Below, in pieces: positions 28,420-37,033 of a DNA stretch of 64,000 bases (its first letter is position 1; each line of letters begins with the position of its first letter). Made by a program: the position numbers and the translations under genes. Source of the stretch: Porphyromonas pasteri (GTDB lineage: Bacteria > Bacteroidota > Bacteroidia > Bacteroidales > Porphyromonadaceae); the NCBI RefSeq assembly GCF_014647755.1, contig NZ_BMPU01000001.1, forward strand, positions 620,001 through 684,000, read 5' to 3'. Below the pieces are notes generated by a model. The model had not been told where the DNA came from. It saw nothing but the letters and a program-made list of their open reading frames with translations, and did not search any database.

Positions 28420-30921
28420 TTAGAGAGGATCTACATCGAAGTAGATCTGCAGGCGCTTGCTCTCGGGCATAGAGAGCCGTAGCTGCTGTAGTGCTGAAGC
28501 AAAGGCTGCGCGCTCCTCTCGGTAGGACTGCTGGAAAGGACGGCGTATGACGATCTGCCTCTGATAGTAGCCTTCCAAGCGAGCTAAATCAGGAATCTGG
28601 GGATCCGTTACGCGCTCGCCAGGGAGCAATCCCTTGAGATACTGTGAGAGGACTAAGGCCGCAGAGGCCAGTAAGCGCTCATCCTTTCCTCGTAGCCAAA
28701 GGTGTGTTAGGCGGGTGAATGGAGGGAAGTTCGTCGCTTCACGCTCTGCGAGAACCTCGTTGATGAAGATATCGTAGTCACCGACTTGCAGCGCCTTGAT
28801 GAAGGCTTGCTCCGTACTACTCGTTTGGATCAAGTAGCGAGGGCAGTCTTCCCGAGGAGCACGGGAGCGAAGTCTAAGCTGATAGAGCAGCTGATAGGCA
28901 CGTTCCTCCGAGCGAAAGTCAGGAACACCCAAGACGGCATCGAGCTGTACAACGGCAATTAAGCCAATACCCTCCCATATCGGTTGGTTGCGTATAAGCT
29001 GGGTACCCAAGAGGATCTCAGCACTTCCCGACTCGATCTGCTCAAGTAGCTCCATACGCTTCTTCTGCGATGAAAAGGTATCGCTGTCGATACGTAGCAC
29101 TTCATAGGCGGGAAGCTTCTCCTTGAGTTCCTCTTCCACTCGCTCGATACCATAGCCTACTTGACGCAGCGCGGGACGAAGCCCAGACTTCGTCGTGACT
29201 TCAATGGCTCCACAGCTCGGGCAAGCCTCGGGTAGCGCAGCTGTGTAACCACAGTAATGGCAGAGAAGGGCTGCTCGAGTGCGGTGATAAGTAAGACTCA
29301 CATCACAGTTAGGGCACAGCAGGCGGGTTTGGCAGGCATCACACGTCACATAAGGAGCATAGCCACGACGATTCTGCAGGAGCAGGACCTTCTTTCCTCG
29401 AGCTATCGTGGAGCGAATCTCTTCAAGGAGGTAGGGCGTCAGCGTATGTCCCCACTCAACCTCACGTAGCTGCCGTAGGCGCTTAAGATCAATGAGCTCT
29501 ATGGTGGGTAATACCTGCTGGGATTGCGAACTAGTCTCCGCTGGGAAAGACTCGGGACGTAGTAGCTGATACTTTCCGCGCAAGGCATGGAAGAGTACTT
29601 CTGCCGAAGGTGTTAGGGAAGTAAGGAGCACTTGAGCCCCTGATTGGTGCGCTCGCCAAAGAGCAACATCGCGAGCATGATAGCGTGGAGCTACGAGCTG
29701 TTGCTTATAAAGATACTCCTGCTCCTCGTCAATGATAACCAGAGATAAGCGAGGAAGCGGCACATATATAGCCGAACGTGTCCCCACGACAAGGGCTGGG
29801 CCATCGAGCTTAGAGAGCCGAAGATACGTCTCCACTCGCACAGCCTCACCGATGAGACTATGATAGGGATAGTAATTGGCTCCTGCGATCTCGGCAAGTC
29901 GCTGCATAAAGCCAGCTGCCGAAGGGACCGAATGCACCGAAGAAGTTAGATAGAGCACCTGACCACCACGAGCCAGTGTCGCAGCGATCTGCCCCAAGAC
30001 ATAGCGTTCTTTATCCTCTGCCGTATGCCCGTAATAGAGTGTCACGGGATGGGTCAATGGTTCTACATCAGCAATAGAGGATTCTCTGCTTGAAGGCTCC
30101 ACGGCTCGCAGTCGGCTTACAGGCTCTAAGACCTGCTCCAAGACACCTTTCTCAATGAGAGCACGTAGTTGTGCTTCGCTCTTTGGCACGGCTTTGAGCA
30201 AGACGGAGCGGTGTAAGGCTCCTGAATGATCTTGTCCCGTCTCTCGAAGCGCCTCAAGGAAGGCCATCAATAGCTCAGCTTGCCGTGGCGCACGAGAGAG
30301 TCCATCGAAGAGAGTTGATAGAGCTCCCTCATCTTCTTGATATTCGGGAGCAAGACGAAGATAGCGGGCGAGCTTCGGACGATAGCGTGGCTGGAGCGCT
30401 TCCTCTGTATGTACCGCTCCCAACTCTATGAGATGGAGGAGCGGGCGAGTAAGTCTTCGTCCGACAAGTCGCTCCAGTTGCTCCGTCGTCATCGCCCCCT
30501 TCTCGGCAAGTGTATCTAAGATCAGTAGCTCCGCATGAGGAAGTGCGTCTTCTGCCTCAAAGCCTTCCACAAGCGAAAGCATCGTCTTGCTCTCGGGAAG
30601 TAGTCCTGAGGGGAGTGCATCTCGAAGGATGGAGCCCAGCGGACAGGCATAATAGTATGCCATCCATTCCCATTGCTTCAGCGTAGCTTCGGGGATGATC
30701 GGAGCAGAATCAAGGATTTGCTCGACCTCCTTATATGCCGATATCTCCGCCTCCTTATCCATAGAGAAGACCACCCCCGTATAGTATCGCTTGCCTCCAA
30801 AGGACACAACGACACGACAACCCACGCTGAATCCAGGCACTTCACTAATAAGCGCCTCGGGAACAGCATAGCTAAAGAGCCCGTCTAAGGCTAAGGGGAT
30901 GATGACCTCTACTCGGATCAT
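28420..30921 (-). CDS. priA: Primosomal protein PriA with degenerate helicase motifs
   Basis: PriA recognises stalled forks and rebuilds the primosome. The 833-residue protein has the N-terminal 3'-DNA-binding domain and a complete two-zinc module (C527, C530, C536, C539, C554, C557, C567, C570). The helicase motifs are degraded. The Walker A site reads GHTAEDKER (298-306) instead of GxTGSGKTE, motif II is DEEQ (398-401) instead of DEEH, and motif III is TSLTPS instead of GSATPS. Motif V is GTQLIRNQ and motif VI is QLRLRSRAPR instead of QVxGRAGR. The frame is open throughout. It overlaps cobD by ATGA as the last gene of a cobamide operon. Confidence 0.9.
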   Translation of the reverse strand: MIRVEVIIPLALDGLFSYAVPEALISEVPGFSVGCRVVVSFGGKRYYTGVVFSMDKEAEISAYKEVEQILDSAPIIPEATLKQWEWMAYYYACPLGSILRDALPSGLLPESKTMLSLVEGFEAEDALPHAELLILDTLAEKGAMTTEQLERLVGRRLTRPLLHLIELGAVHTEEALQPRYRPKLARYLRLAPEYQEDEGALSTLFDGLSRAPRQAELLMAFLEALRETGQDHSGALHRSVLLKAVPKSEAQLRALIEKGVLEQVLEPVSRLRAVEPSSRESSIADVEPLTHPVTLYYGHTAEDKERYVLGQIAATLARGGQVLYLTSSVHSVPSAAGFMQRLAEIAGANYYPYHSLIGEAVRVETYLRLSKLDGPALVVGTRSAIYVPLPRLSLVIIDEEQEYLYKQQLVAPRYHARDVALWRAHQSGAQVLLTSLTPSAEVLFHALRGKYQLLRPESFPAETSSQSQQVLPTIELIDLKRLRQLREVEWGHTLTPYLLEEIRSTIARGKKVLLLQNRRGYAPYVTCDACQTRLLCPNCDVSLTYHRTRAALLCHYCGYTAALPEACPSCGAIEVTTKSGLRPALRQVGYGIERVEEELKEKLPAYEVLRIDSDTFSSQKKRMELLEQIESGSAEILLGTQLIRNQPIWEGIGLIAVVQLDAVLGVPDFRSEERAYQLLYQLRLRSRAPREDCPRYLIQTSSTEQAFIKALQVGDYDIFINEVLAEREATNFPPFTRLTHLWLRGKDERLLASAALVLSQYLKGLLPGERVTDPQIPDLARLEGYYQRQIVIRRPFQQSYREERAAFASALQQLRLSMPESKRLQIYFDVDPL

Positions 30922-31958
30922 AAAGGGAGCTTAAGTGAAGAGGAGAGCTCGGTAAGTGCAGCGATGAGCAGATCATTCTCCTCAGGGCGCTGCGCTGCAA
31001 TACGTATCGTGGGGGAAGAGTAGCCAAAGTTCGTCGCATCACGAACCAAAAGCCCGTAGCGCTGCGCTAAGATCTCTTTCAGTTCAGCGCCACTTCCTAT
31101 CGCTGGATGAGTACAACGCACAAGGAAGAAGTGCGTATCCGTCGGCTGAGGATCGAAGTATGGGAGCGACTTGATGGCATTCCATAGACGCTCACTCTCT
31201 ACAAAGAGCTGACGTCGATCCAGTAGGTGCGGGAAGTCATTACGGACGATCCATTCTCCTGCTGAGATGGCGAGCGATCCTACCGACCACGGCGCAGCGT
31301 ATTCGCTTAGTCGGTCGATGACCTCACTGTGCGCCATCACGTATCCCAAGCGCAATCCTGGCATAGCATAGCGCTTCGTGAGCGAAGCGACAAAGATGAC
31401 GTTGGGGAAACGCCGTATAGTTTCTTGGGGATCAGGAAGAGTAGCCTCCGTGAAGTAGCTGTAGGAGCTATCGATGACGAAGTAGATCTGCGGGTAGCGA
31501 CTCCAAAGTGACTCTAAGAAGTCCTGCGAATAGACCTGCCCCGTAGGGTTATTCGGCGAGCAAAGCCAATAGACTCCCGCAGGGGCATCTTGACCAGGCT
31601 CGAAAGTCTCCAGCTCACGCTGCTCACGTGCAAAGAGTCTTCCCGCATCTCTATATTCACTGAAGGTCGGATCAGGGCTATAATAATGTACAAGCTCTCG
31701 ATAAGCCTGTGCGATGAGGTAGATCCCTTCGGTCGCACCACTTGTCACGAGCACCTCGCCATCAGCTAAGTCGTGATGCTTCGCAAGCGATTTCCCAAGT
31801 AAAGCTGCCGTAGGCTCAGGGTACGAACCAATACGATCGATCTCTCCTCTGAGGTATTCCCGCAGCGAAGTGGGGTCCGTGAGGCTCGTTACATTTGAGC
31901 TGAAGTTCGCACGTATCCGCTCATAGCGGTGGAGGTCATCGCCGTGTCCGTCTCTCAT
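30918..31958 (-). CDS. cobD: Threonine-phosphate decarboxylase-like aminotransferase (CobD)
   Basis: A 346-residue PLP-dependent fold-type I enzyme. The N-terminal HGDDLHRY and NFSSNV are typical of CobD-like proteins, which make (R)-1-aminopropan-2-ol phosphate for the cobamide nucleotide loop. The substrate region CSPNNPTGQVY and the PLP lysine in SLTKRYAMPGLRLGY are present. The start overlaps the cobQ stop (ATGA) and its stop overlaps the priA start (ATGA). The neighbours cobQ and pduO favour CobD over the related histidinol-phosphate aminotransferase. Confidence 0.82.
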   Translation of the reverse strand: MRDGHGDDLHRYERIRANFSSNVTSLTDPTSLREYLRGEIDRIGSYPEPTAALLGKSLAKHHDLADGEVLVTSGATEGIYLIAQAYRELVHYYSPDPTFSEYRDAGRLFAREQRELETFEPGQDAPAGVYWLCSPNNPTGQVYSQDFLESLWSRYPQIYFVIDSSYSYFTEATLPDPQETIRRFPNVIFVASLTKRYAMPGLRLGYVMAHSEVIDRLSEYAAPWSVGSLAISAGEWIVRNDFPHLLDRRQLFVESERLWNAIKSLPYFDPQPTDTHFFLVRCTHPAIGSGAELKEILAQRYGLLVRDATNFGYSSPTIRIAAQRPEENDLLIAALTELSSSLKLPL

Positions 31959-33454
31959 CGCCCAAGTAGCTGATAGATTCGCTCCAGATCGACGTGCTTG
32001 CGGAGATGTTCGGCGAGCTTGTCGTACTGAGTTTCCTTGAAGGTGGCATAGTCTTGCCCCGCAGCTTGCTTATGAAGACGCTCAGCGAAGGGCTGAAGTA
32101 GCCGCTCGATAAAGATCTCATTGTCGAGAATACCATGCAGGTAGGTACCCATGCAATGATCTCCGACGCAGTAGCCCTCAAGACGGCCATCAGACATCTT
32201 GACTAAGGGCGAGGCATCGAAGCCATCTACGACACGGCTTCTCCCCATATGGATCTCGTAGCCACTGCAGGGGACGTCACTATCCATAAGAGTGAAGGTC
32301 GCTTGTGTAGTTACCTTCTCGGCAGCCATCTCCGTTGCGATCGGGAGCAAGCCTAAGCCGGGTAGACGAGTCAAGTCACCCTCTACCCCATCTGGGTCGT
32401 AAACCTCTTGGCCTAAGATCTGATACCCACCACAAATACCGAGGATTGTCTTCCCTGCACGATGAGCGCGGATGATAGCTTGAGCTACTCCGTTGCGGCG
32501 CAGCTCGTAGAGGTCCGAGAGGGTGCTCTTGCTCCCAGGCACAATGATGATATCTGCCTGCTGCAGCTCCTCTACATTGTTCGTATAGAAGAGATGGACG
32601 CGCTCATCTTGCTCGAGGCGCGCGAAGTCGGTGTAGTTGGATATGTAGCGAAGTAGCACGACTGCCACGTTGACCTTCCCCTGCTGAGCGGAGAAAGCAC
32701 GCTTCGAGAGCGCGACGGAGTCCTCTTCTTCGATGTGCACGTCATTCATGTACGGGACGACTCCAAGTACAGGCACGCCGCAAAGTGACTCCAGAAGCTG
32801 GCGTCCTTCGTCGAAGAGACGCAGATCACCGCGGAACTTATTGATGATGACTCCTACGATCAGCTCCCGCCACTCAGGCTTCTGCAGCATGATCGAGCCA
32901 TAGACTGAGGCGAAGACTCCTCCACGATCGATGTCGGCGACAAGGATTACCCGAGCGCCAGCATACGCAGCCATCGGCATATTCACAATGTCCGAGTCCT
33001 GGAGATTCAGCTCAGAGATGCTCCCTGCACCTTCGAGTACGATGGGATTGTAGCGAGAGGCCAAGCGATCAAAGGCTGCATGCACTTCGCCACGAAGCTC
33101 ACCACGCCCTACGGTACGGAAGTATTGGTATGCATCTTTATTACCGATGGGTCGCCCATGCAGGATGACCTGGGACGTCTTATCTGAGCTGGGCTTGAGA
33201 AGTACAGGATTCATATCCGTGTGGCAAGGGATACCTGCGGCCTCAGCTTGCACAGCTTGCGCACGGCCCAACTCTAATCCCTCGGGCGTAACGAAGGAGT
33301 TTAGAGCCATGTTCTGCGCTTTGAACGGCGCAGGTCTGTAGCCATCTTGCTTGAAGATGCGACAAAATCCCGCCGTGAGGATGCTCTTCCCCACGTCACT
33401 TCCTGTGCCGACGAGCATCAGCGGTGCCAGTCGTTTGCTCTCGATCTTATCCAT
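31955..33454 (-). CDS. cobQ: Cobyric acid synthase
   Basis: CobQ amidates four carboxyl groups of adenosylcobyrinate diamide. The 499 residues hold an N-terminal ATPase domain with GTGSDVGKS (17-25) and FKAQNMALNS, and a C-terminal class I-type amidotransferase with the Cys near residue 338 in GICGGYQ and a later HGILDN. The start codon overlaps the pduO stop (TAATG). It belongs to the pduO-cobQ-cobD-priA operon. Confidence 0.95.
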   Translation of the reverse strand: MDKIESKRLAPLMLVGTGSDVGKSILTAGFCRIFKQDGYRPAPFKAQNMALNSFVTPEGLELGRAQAVQAEAAGIPCHTDMNPVLLKPSSDKTSQVILHGRPIGNKDAYQYFRTVGRGELRGEVHAAFDRLASRYNPIVLEGAGSISELNLQDSDIVNMPMAAYAGARVILVADIDRGGVFASVYGSIMLQKPEWRELIVGVIINKFRGDLRLFDEGRQLLESLCGVPVLGVVPYMNDVHIEEEDSVALSKRAFSAQQGKVNVAVVLLRYISNYTDFARLEQDERVHLFYTNNVEELQQADIIIVPGSKSTLSDLYELRRNGVAQAIIRAHRAGKTILGICGGYQILGQEVYDPDGVEGDLTRLPGLGLLPIATEMAAEKVTTQATFTLMDSDVPCSGYEIHMGRSRVVDGFDASPLVKMSDGRLEGYCVGDHCMGTYLHGILDNEIFIERLLQPFAERLHKQAAGQDYATFKETQYDKLAEHLRKHVDLERIYQLLGR

Positions 33455-34044
33455 TATTCGGCCGGAGTTGGCTGCTTTTTCTTGCGCTTATAGCTGAAGG
33501 CCTGCCAGCGATCTTCTGGCCAGCCCTGCTGGTGCATCTCCCATTTGGCCGAGACAAAGAGCCAGTCGCTCATTCGATTGACCCAAGGGATCAGCCCCTC
33601 AGGAAGTGGATCCAGTCGCTCCAAGGTCCATAAGCGGCGCTCGGCACGTCGTGCGACGGTACGCGCCAGCTGCATTTCGGCCGAGAGGATCGTGCCGCCA
33701 GGGAGGATGAAGAAGCCATTCTCTGGGATCTCAGCCATCAGGCGCGCCGTCTCAACCTCCAACTCCTCGACCCACTGCAGGTCGAAGTGGTTGGGATTCT
33801 CTTCGCGGCGCTCGCTACGTGTAGCGATAAGGCTCATGGCTTGCATGATGCGCATCTGCACTTCGCCGAAGAAGCGGTGACGGGGATCTTCCGTAGGGAT
33901 GTGGGCTCTTATCAATCCAAGGTGGGCATTGAGTTCGTCCATCGCACCATTGGCTTCGATACGTGGATCATCTTTGGGGACTCGCTCGCCACCGAATATT
34001 CCGGTGGTTCCCTTGTCTCCGGTTTTGGTCATTATTCTTGCCAT
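33454..34044 (-). CDS. pduO: Cob(I)alamin adenosyltransferase, PduO type
   Basis: It transfers the adenosyl group of ATP to cob(I)alamin. From the chosen start (MARIMTKTGDKGTTGIFGG) it has 196 residues, the usual size. A longer in-frame extension to 34260 would run upstream of the promoter at 34087-34094 and is rejected. Typical blocks are TKTGDKG, the central RREENP region and NRMSDWLFV near the C-terminus. It is the first gene of the operon. No cobalamin riboswitch fits between the promoter and the start. Confidence 0.92.
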   Translation of the reverse strand: MARIMTKTGDKGTTGIFGGERVPKDDPRIEANGAMDELNAHLGLIRAHIPTEDPRHRFFGEVQMRIMQAMSLIATRSERREENPNHFDLQWVEELEVETARLMAEIPENGFFILPGGTILSAEMQLARTVARRAERRLWTLERLDPLPEGLIPWVNRMSDWLFVSAKWEMHQQGWPEDRWQAFSYKRKKKQPTPAE

Positions 34045-34086
34045 TACTTGTCGTGTAAGCTTGAGGTTGGGCGGATATCGCCCCGA

Positions 34087-34094
34087 CAAAAATA
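34087..34094 (-). promoter_or_regulatory. Probable promoter -7 box (TATTTTTG) for pduO-cobQ-cobD-priA
   Basis: On the minus strand TATTTTTG matches TAnnTTTG 43 bases before the pduO start. The untranslated leader is too short for a cobalamin riboswitch. Confidence 0.55.
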
Positions 34095-34257
34095 GCGCAA
34101 TTCCACCGTATAGCACGTGTGCGAAGGCATTCATCAAGCGGGCAGAAGAAGTACTACTCGTGCCCGCTCTTCGAAGTACCTTGTGAGCGAAGCAAAAGCA
34201 GGTCATTCGCCCTTCCATTACCCCTTCTCTCCCCTCTTCAATGACCCGCCGAAAAAA

Positions 34258-34497
34258 CACCTCTACTTTTCAATGAAAATACCTCTACTTTCTCTCAGAA
34301 ATACCTCTACTTCTTGGAGGAAGTAGAGTAATATTCGGAGAGAAGTAATATAACTTCCGTCGGAAAGTAATATAACATTCGACTGAAAGTAATATAACAT
34401 TCAGTGAGAAGTAATATAACATTTGGAAGGAGGGTATATACCTTTTCTTCGAAGGGTATATACTATTTGCTCCAAGGGTATATACCCTTTGGAAGCA
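34258..34497. repeat. 22-bp-phased composite array (three core words, ~11 units)
   Basis: Three CCTCTACTT units (CTCTAC at 34261, 34283, 34305) are followed by AAGTA(G/A) units at 34321, 34343, 34365, 34387 and 34409, four of them reading AAGTAATATAAC. Then come GGGTATATAC units aligned at 34431, 34453 and 34475. The period is exactly 22 bases within each series. The last two words recur in inverted order in the array at 44843-45065. Confidence 0.85.
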
Positions 34498-34583
34498 TAC
34501 ACCTCATCGCACTCGGAGAAGTAGCTTGGAGAGGCTTTGCTTTCCCCTACTCTTCTGCCCCCTTTCTCCTCCCAGCAAAAAGA

Positions 34584-34620
34584 ATCCGCCCCTCGAAGGA
34601 CGGACCTTCGAGGGGCGGAT
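34584..34620 (-). terminator. Intrinsic terminator of the PUL operon
   Basis: A perfect 16-bp stem (34584-34599 with 34605-34620) and a 5-base loop. On the minus strand TCTTTTTG follows. Confidence 0.88.
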
Positions 34621-34646
34621 CATAAGGGAAGTATTACCGAAGAGGC

Positions 34647-35792
34647 TTACTCCGTGACGGGGAAGCGGAAGGGCTTACCTGCATTGTCAACGAAGGTTGC
34701 ACCCTGGAGGTTCAAGAAGTGACGGCCATTGCTTGACCAGTCCCAGATCTGAGTCTCATCATCCGTGATCGCACCGGTAGCAGGATCATACTTCTTCCCG
34801 TTCATAGGATAGTATGCTACGAGGTTCGTATCCTTAGGATCAGCCATCTTCCAGACGTTTGCAGCGATCTGAGCTGGGGTACGTGCGACCTTGTAGAATC
34901 GCAGTTCGCGCATCAGACCACGTGTCGTGCTGAGCCAGAAGCCACCAAGCTTGTAGTCTCCATCACGTACAGGCTGCGAAAGCACCTGACGACCGTTGCA
35001 GTAGACTGAGACGTTCGCCCCGTCATAGACAAAGGAGAACATGTACCACTTGTTGTCTTCGAGAGGCATGATATCCTTCGAGAGCGAGAGGTCAGTACCA
35101 CCCGTGCGGAAGAATGAACCATCCTTACCGACGACAGGGTAGATTTCGCTCTTGTCATCCGACCCACCGACGAACTTCGTACCAGCAAGTGCACCATTGA
35201 TATTGCTGCGCTTGACCATGACTTCCATCGTCCACTGGGGAACAAGGATGTCTTCTGCGAAGTAAACAGCGATCTCATTGCCGGTGTTGATGCTGAGAGC
35301 CTTCGTCTCGGTAGCTTGGTCGACGACGATGATCGCTTCACTTTGACCGCCGATAGCGTGAGGATTGCTCCCCTGCAGCTGGATGGGCAGAGCGAAGACT
35401 TCGCCACCTGAGAAGGTAACTGCCTTCAGCTTGACAGGGATCGAAGCTGAGGTCTGCCCTGCAGGAATAGTCACCGAAGCAGGAAGCTCATACATCGTCG
35501 AAGGAAGGAGCTTGTAGCTCGTCCCGTTCTTAGCGTTATAAGCGTCGAGCTGTGCCTGTGAGCCGACGGAGAAGTTCACCGTGACGGTAGACGTAGCAGG
35601 CTTAACCAGGCTGACACGAGGGCCACTTGCATCCTGAGAAGCACCACTAAGGAGGAAGATCTGCGTCTGCTCCTGACCGTGGATATAGATCCCCTGCTCG
35701 CTCTGATGCTCCTTTGCGGGATCGTTGTAAAGCTCATTCTGACAGCTACCAAGGAGGCTTGCTGCGAGGAGCGCATATACTATTCTTTTCAT
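34647..35792 (-). CDS. DUF1735/LamG-domain surface lipoprotein
   Basis: A 381-residue lipoprotein (lipobox LLGSC). After the lipid cysteine, about residues 40-140 form a DUF1735 (BT_3987-type N-terminal) domain. The second half is a LamG/concanavalin A-like jelly roll (WTMEVMVKRSNINGALAG, WYMFSFVYDGANVSVYCNG). Proteins of this build accompany GH18 endoglycosidases and probably bind glycans at the cell surface. An in-frame ATG at 35819 overlaps the GH18 stop (TAATG) and would add nine residues; the MKRIVYALLAA start gives a standard signal peptide. It is the last gene of the PUL. Confidence 0.82.
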   Translation of the reverse strand: MKRIVYALLAASLLGSCQNELYNDPAKEHQSEQGIYIHGQEQTQIFLLSGASQDASGPRVSLVKPATSTVTVNFSVGSQAQLDAYNAKNGTSYKLLPSTMYELPASVTIPAGQTSASIPVKLKAVTFSGGEVFALPIQLQGSNPHAIGGQSEAIIVVDQATETKALSINTGNEIAVYFAEDILVPQWTMEVMVKRSNINGALAGTKFVGGSDDKSEIYPVVGKDGSFFRTGGTDLSLSKDIMPLEDNKWYMFSFVYDGANVSVYCNGRQVLSQPVRDGDYKLGGFWLSTTRGLMRELRFYKVARTPAQIAANVWKMADPKDTNLVAYYPMNGKKYDPATGAITDDETQIWDWSSNGRHFLNLQGATFVDNAGKPFRFPVTE

Positions 35793-35818
35793 CAAACTCT
35801 TGTTTTCTCTGTTAGCCA

Positions 35819-37015
35819 TTATTGGAAGTCTGCCTTCTGGGTATCGCTGACACGATTACCGGCATTGAGAGCCTGGCGAAGGAAGCGATAGCTACCACCC
35901 TCCGTATCAAGCTCCATGTGATAAGTACCGATACCAGCGATACGCTTGCCATTAGGCATGAGCATCGTAGCATAGTCCATGATCTGACGACCGGCATCAA
36001 GCTTCTGAATCTCAGGATTAGAGCTCGTATAACGAGGGAAACCACCCGTCTTAGAGTACTTCTGGAACTCCAGCGTGAGGAAGGTCTTACCCTCCCAGTT
36101 ATCGAGCTTCGAGCCCTGACGGACCTTATTCAGAGCTGCGTAAGTCGTAGACTCATCGTAAGCCTGATAGACATAGAAGTTGATCATCTTAGAGGCTTCG
36201 GTAGAGAGCTTATAAGGCTCACCGTCGAAGAGAATGATTCGGCCCTTGGGGTGAAGACGATCATAGAGCGTCTTGACAAAGGTGTACATCCCGATATTGC
36301 GCTCCGAAGAGGCATCGATGATATCTGCCTCTGCACCTACATAGTCAGCAGCGGGATACTTCTTCCAGTCATAGTGATAGGTCTCACCGCCATCTTCATA
36401 AGACTGAAGAGCAGTAGCCAGATTACCAGAACCACCATAATAGGGTTCGTAGTCGATATCGAAGCCGTCGAGGTTGTACTTCTCGATGGTGTCACAGATA
36501 GCATTAGCATAAGCCTTGACACCTTCGAGGAAGTCGCCACCACCCTTCTCCGTGATCCAATAGTCCGTAGCTTTCTTACCCTTAGGAGTAAGCTGGTCAC
36601 CGACGCTGGAGACGATCCAGCAAAGGAGGACCTTACCACCCTTGACGTCCTGGAAGAGCTTGAGGTCAGTCTTCTGATCCTCGGTCAGCTCGCCATGCGT
36701 ACCCCAGAGAGATACGATGTCGACACTATCGGGAAGCATACGGAGGTACTTCTGTGGATCCGTACCCTTAGCCGTCCAGCCACCGAACCAGCCGAAGCCA
36801 CGTACGTGAGGCGTCTGCTTCCATGCACGGAGCTCGCTGTAATACTTCTGCTGCTCCGCGGTGAGCTGATCGGCACTCGTCAACTCAATGAAGGGAATGG
36901 CTCGCTTGAGGTCCTTCTGATTATCGAAGGTCAAGCGCTCATCATCAGTCCACTTGCTACAAGCGACAGAGGCGAGGGCCATAGCTGCGACAAGCGCATA
37001 TTTAAGCATCTTCAT
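35819..37015 (-). CDS. GH18 endo-beta-N-acetylglucosaminidase-like lipoprotein
   Basis: A 398-residue lipoprotein (Cys19 in LASVAC) with a GH18 barrel. The catalytic motif is D183-G-F-D186-I-D188-Y-E190, matching DxxDxDxE with Glu190 as acid/base. GH18 enzymes in SusCD loci of Bacteroidetes are mostly endo-beta-N-acetylglucosaminidases that cut the chitobiose core of N-glycans. The FGWFGGW and VYQAYDESTTY segments fit the substrate cleft. The neighbouring susCD pair and LamG protein support that role over chitinase. Confidence 0.88.
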   Translation of the reverse strand: MKMLKYALVAAMALASVACSKWTDDERLTFDNQKDLKRAIPFIELTSADQLTAEQQKYYSELRAWKQTPHVRGFGWFGGWTAKGTDPQKYLRMLPDSVDIVSLWGTHGELTEDQKTDLKLFQDVKGGKVLLCWIVSSVGDQLTPKGKKATDYWITEKGGGDFLEGVKAYANAICDTIEKYNLDGFDIDYEPYYGGSGNLATALQSYEDGGETYHYDWKKYPAADYVGAEADIIDASSERNIGMYTFVKTLYDRLHPKGRIILFDGEPYKLSTEASKMINFYVYQAYDESTTYAALNKVRQGSKLDNWEGKTFLTLEFQKYSKTGGFPRYTSSNPEIQKLDAGRQIMDYATMLMPNGKRIAGIGTYHMELDTEGGSYRFLRQALNAGNRVSDTQKADFQ

Positions 37016-37033
37016 AGATGATTTGTTTTAGAG

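Noticed and set aside
34045-34260. Cobalamin riboswitch ahead of pduO
   Set aside because: The probable promoter lies 43 bases before the start, leaving no room, and no B12-box-like sequence is seen.
33454-34260. Longer 268-codon version of the adenosyltransferase
   Set aside because: The extra N-terminal residues have no family similarity and would start upstream of the probable promoter.
34258-34497. Repeat array considered as a CRISPR
   Set aside because: The repeat step is 22 bases in total with a core of about 12 and spacers of about 10, far too short for CRISPR units. No cas gene is in the window.
35822-37021. A 399-codon open frame opposite the GH18 gene
   Set aside because: It mirrors the GH18 gene almost exactly on the other strand, and its product has no recognisable features. 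The GH18 frame has signal peptide, lipobox and catalytic motif. The same applies to the long antisense frames at 3072-4265 (GH20), 39756-40892 (SusC) and 6887-7924 (GcvP).
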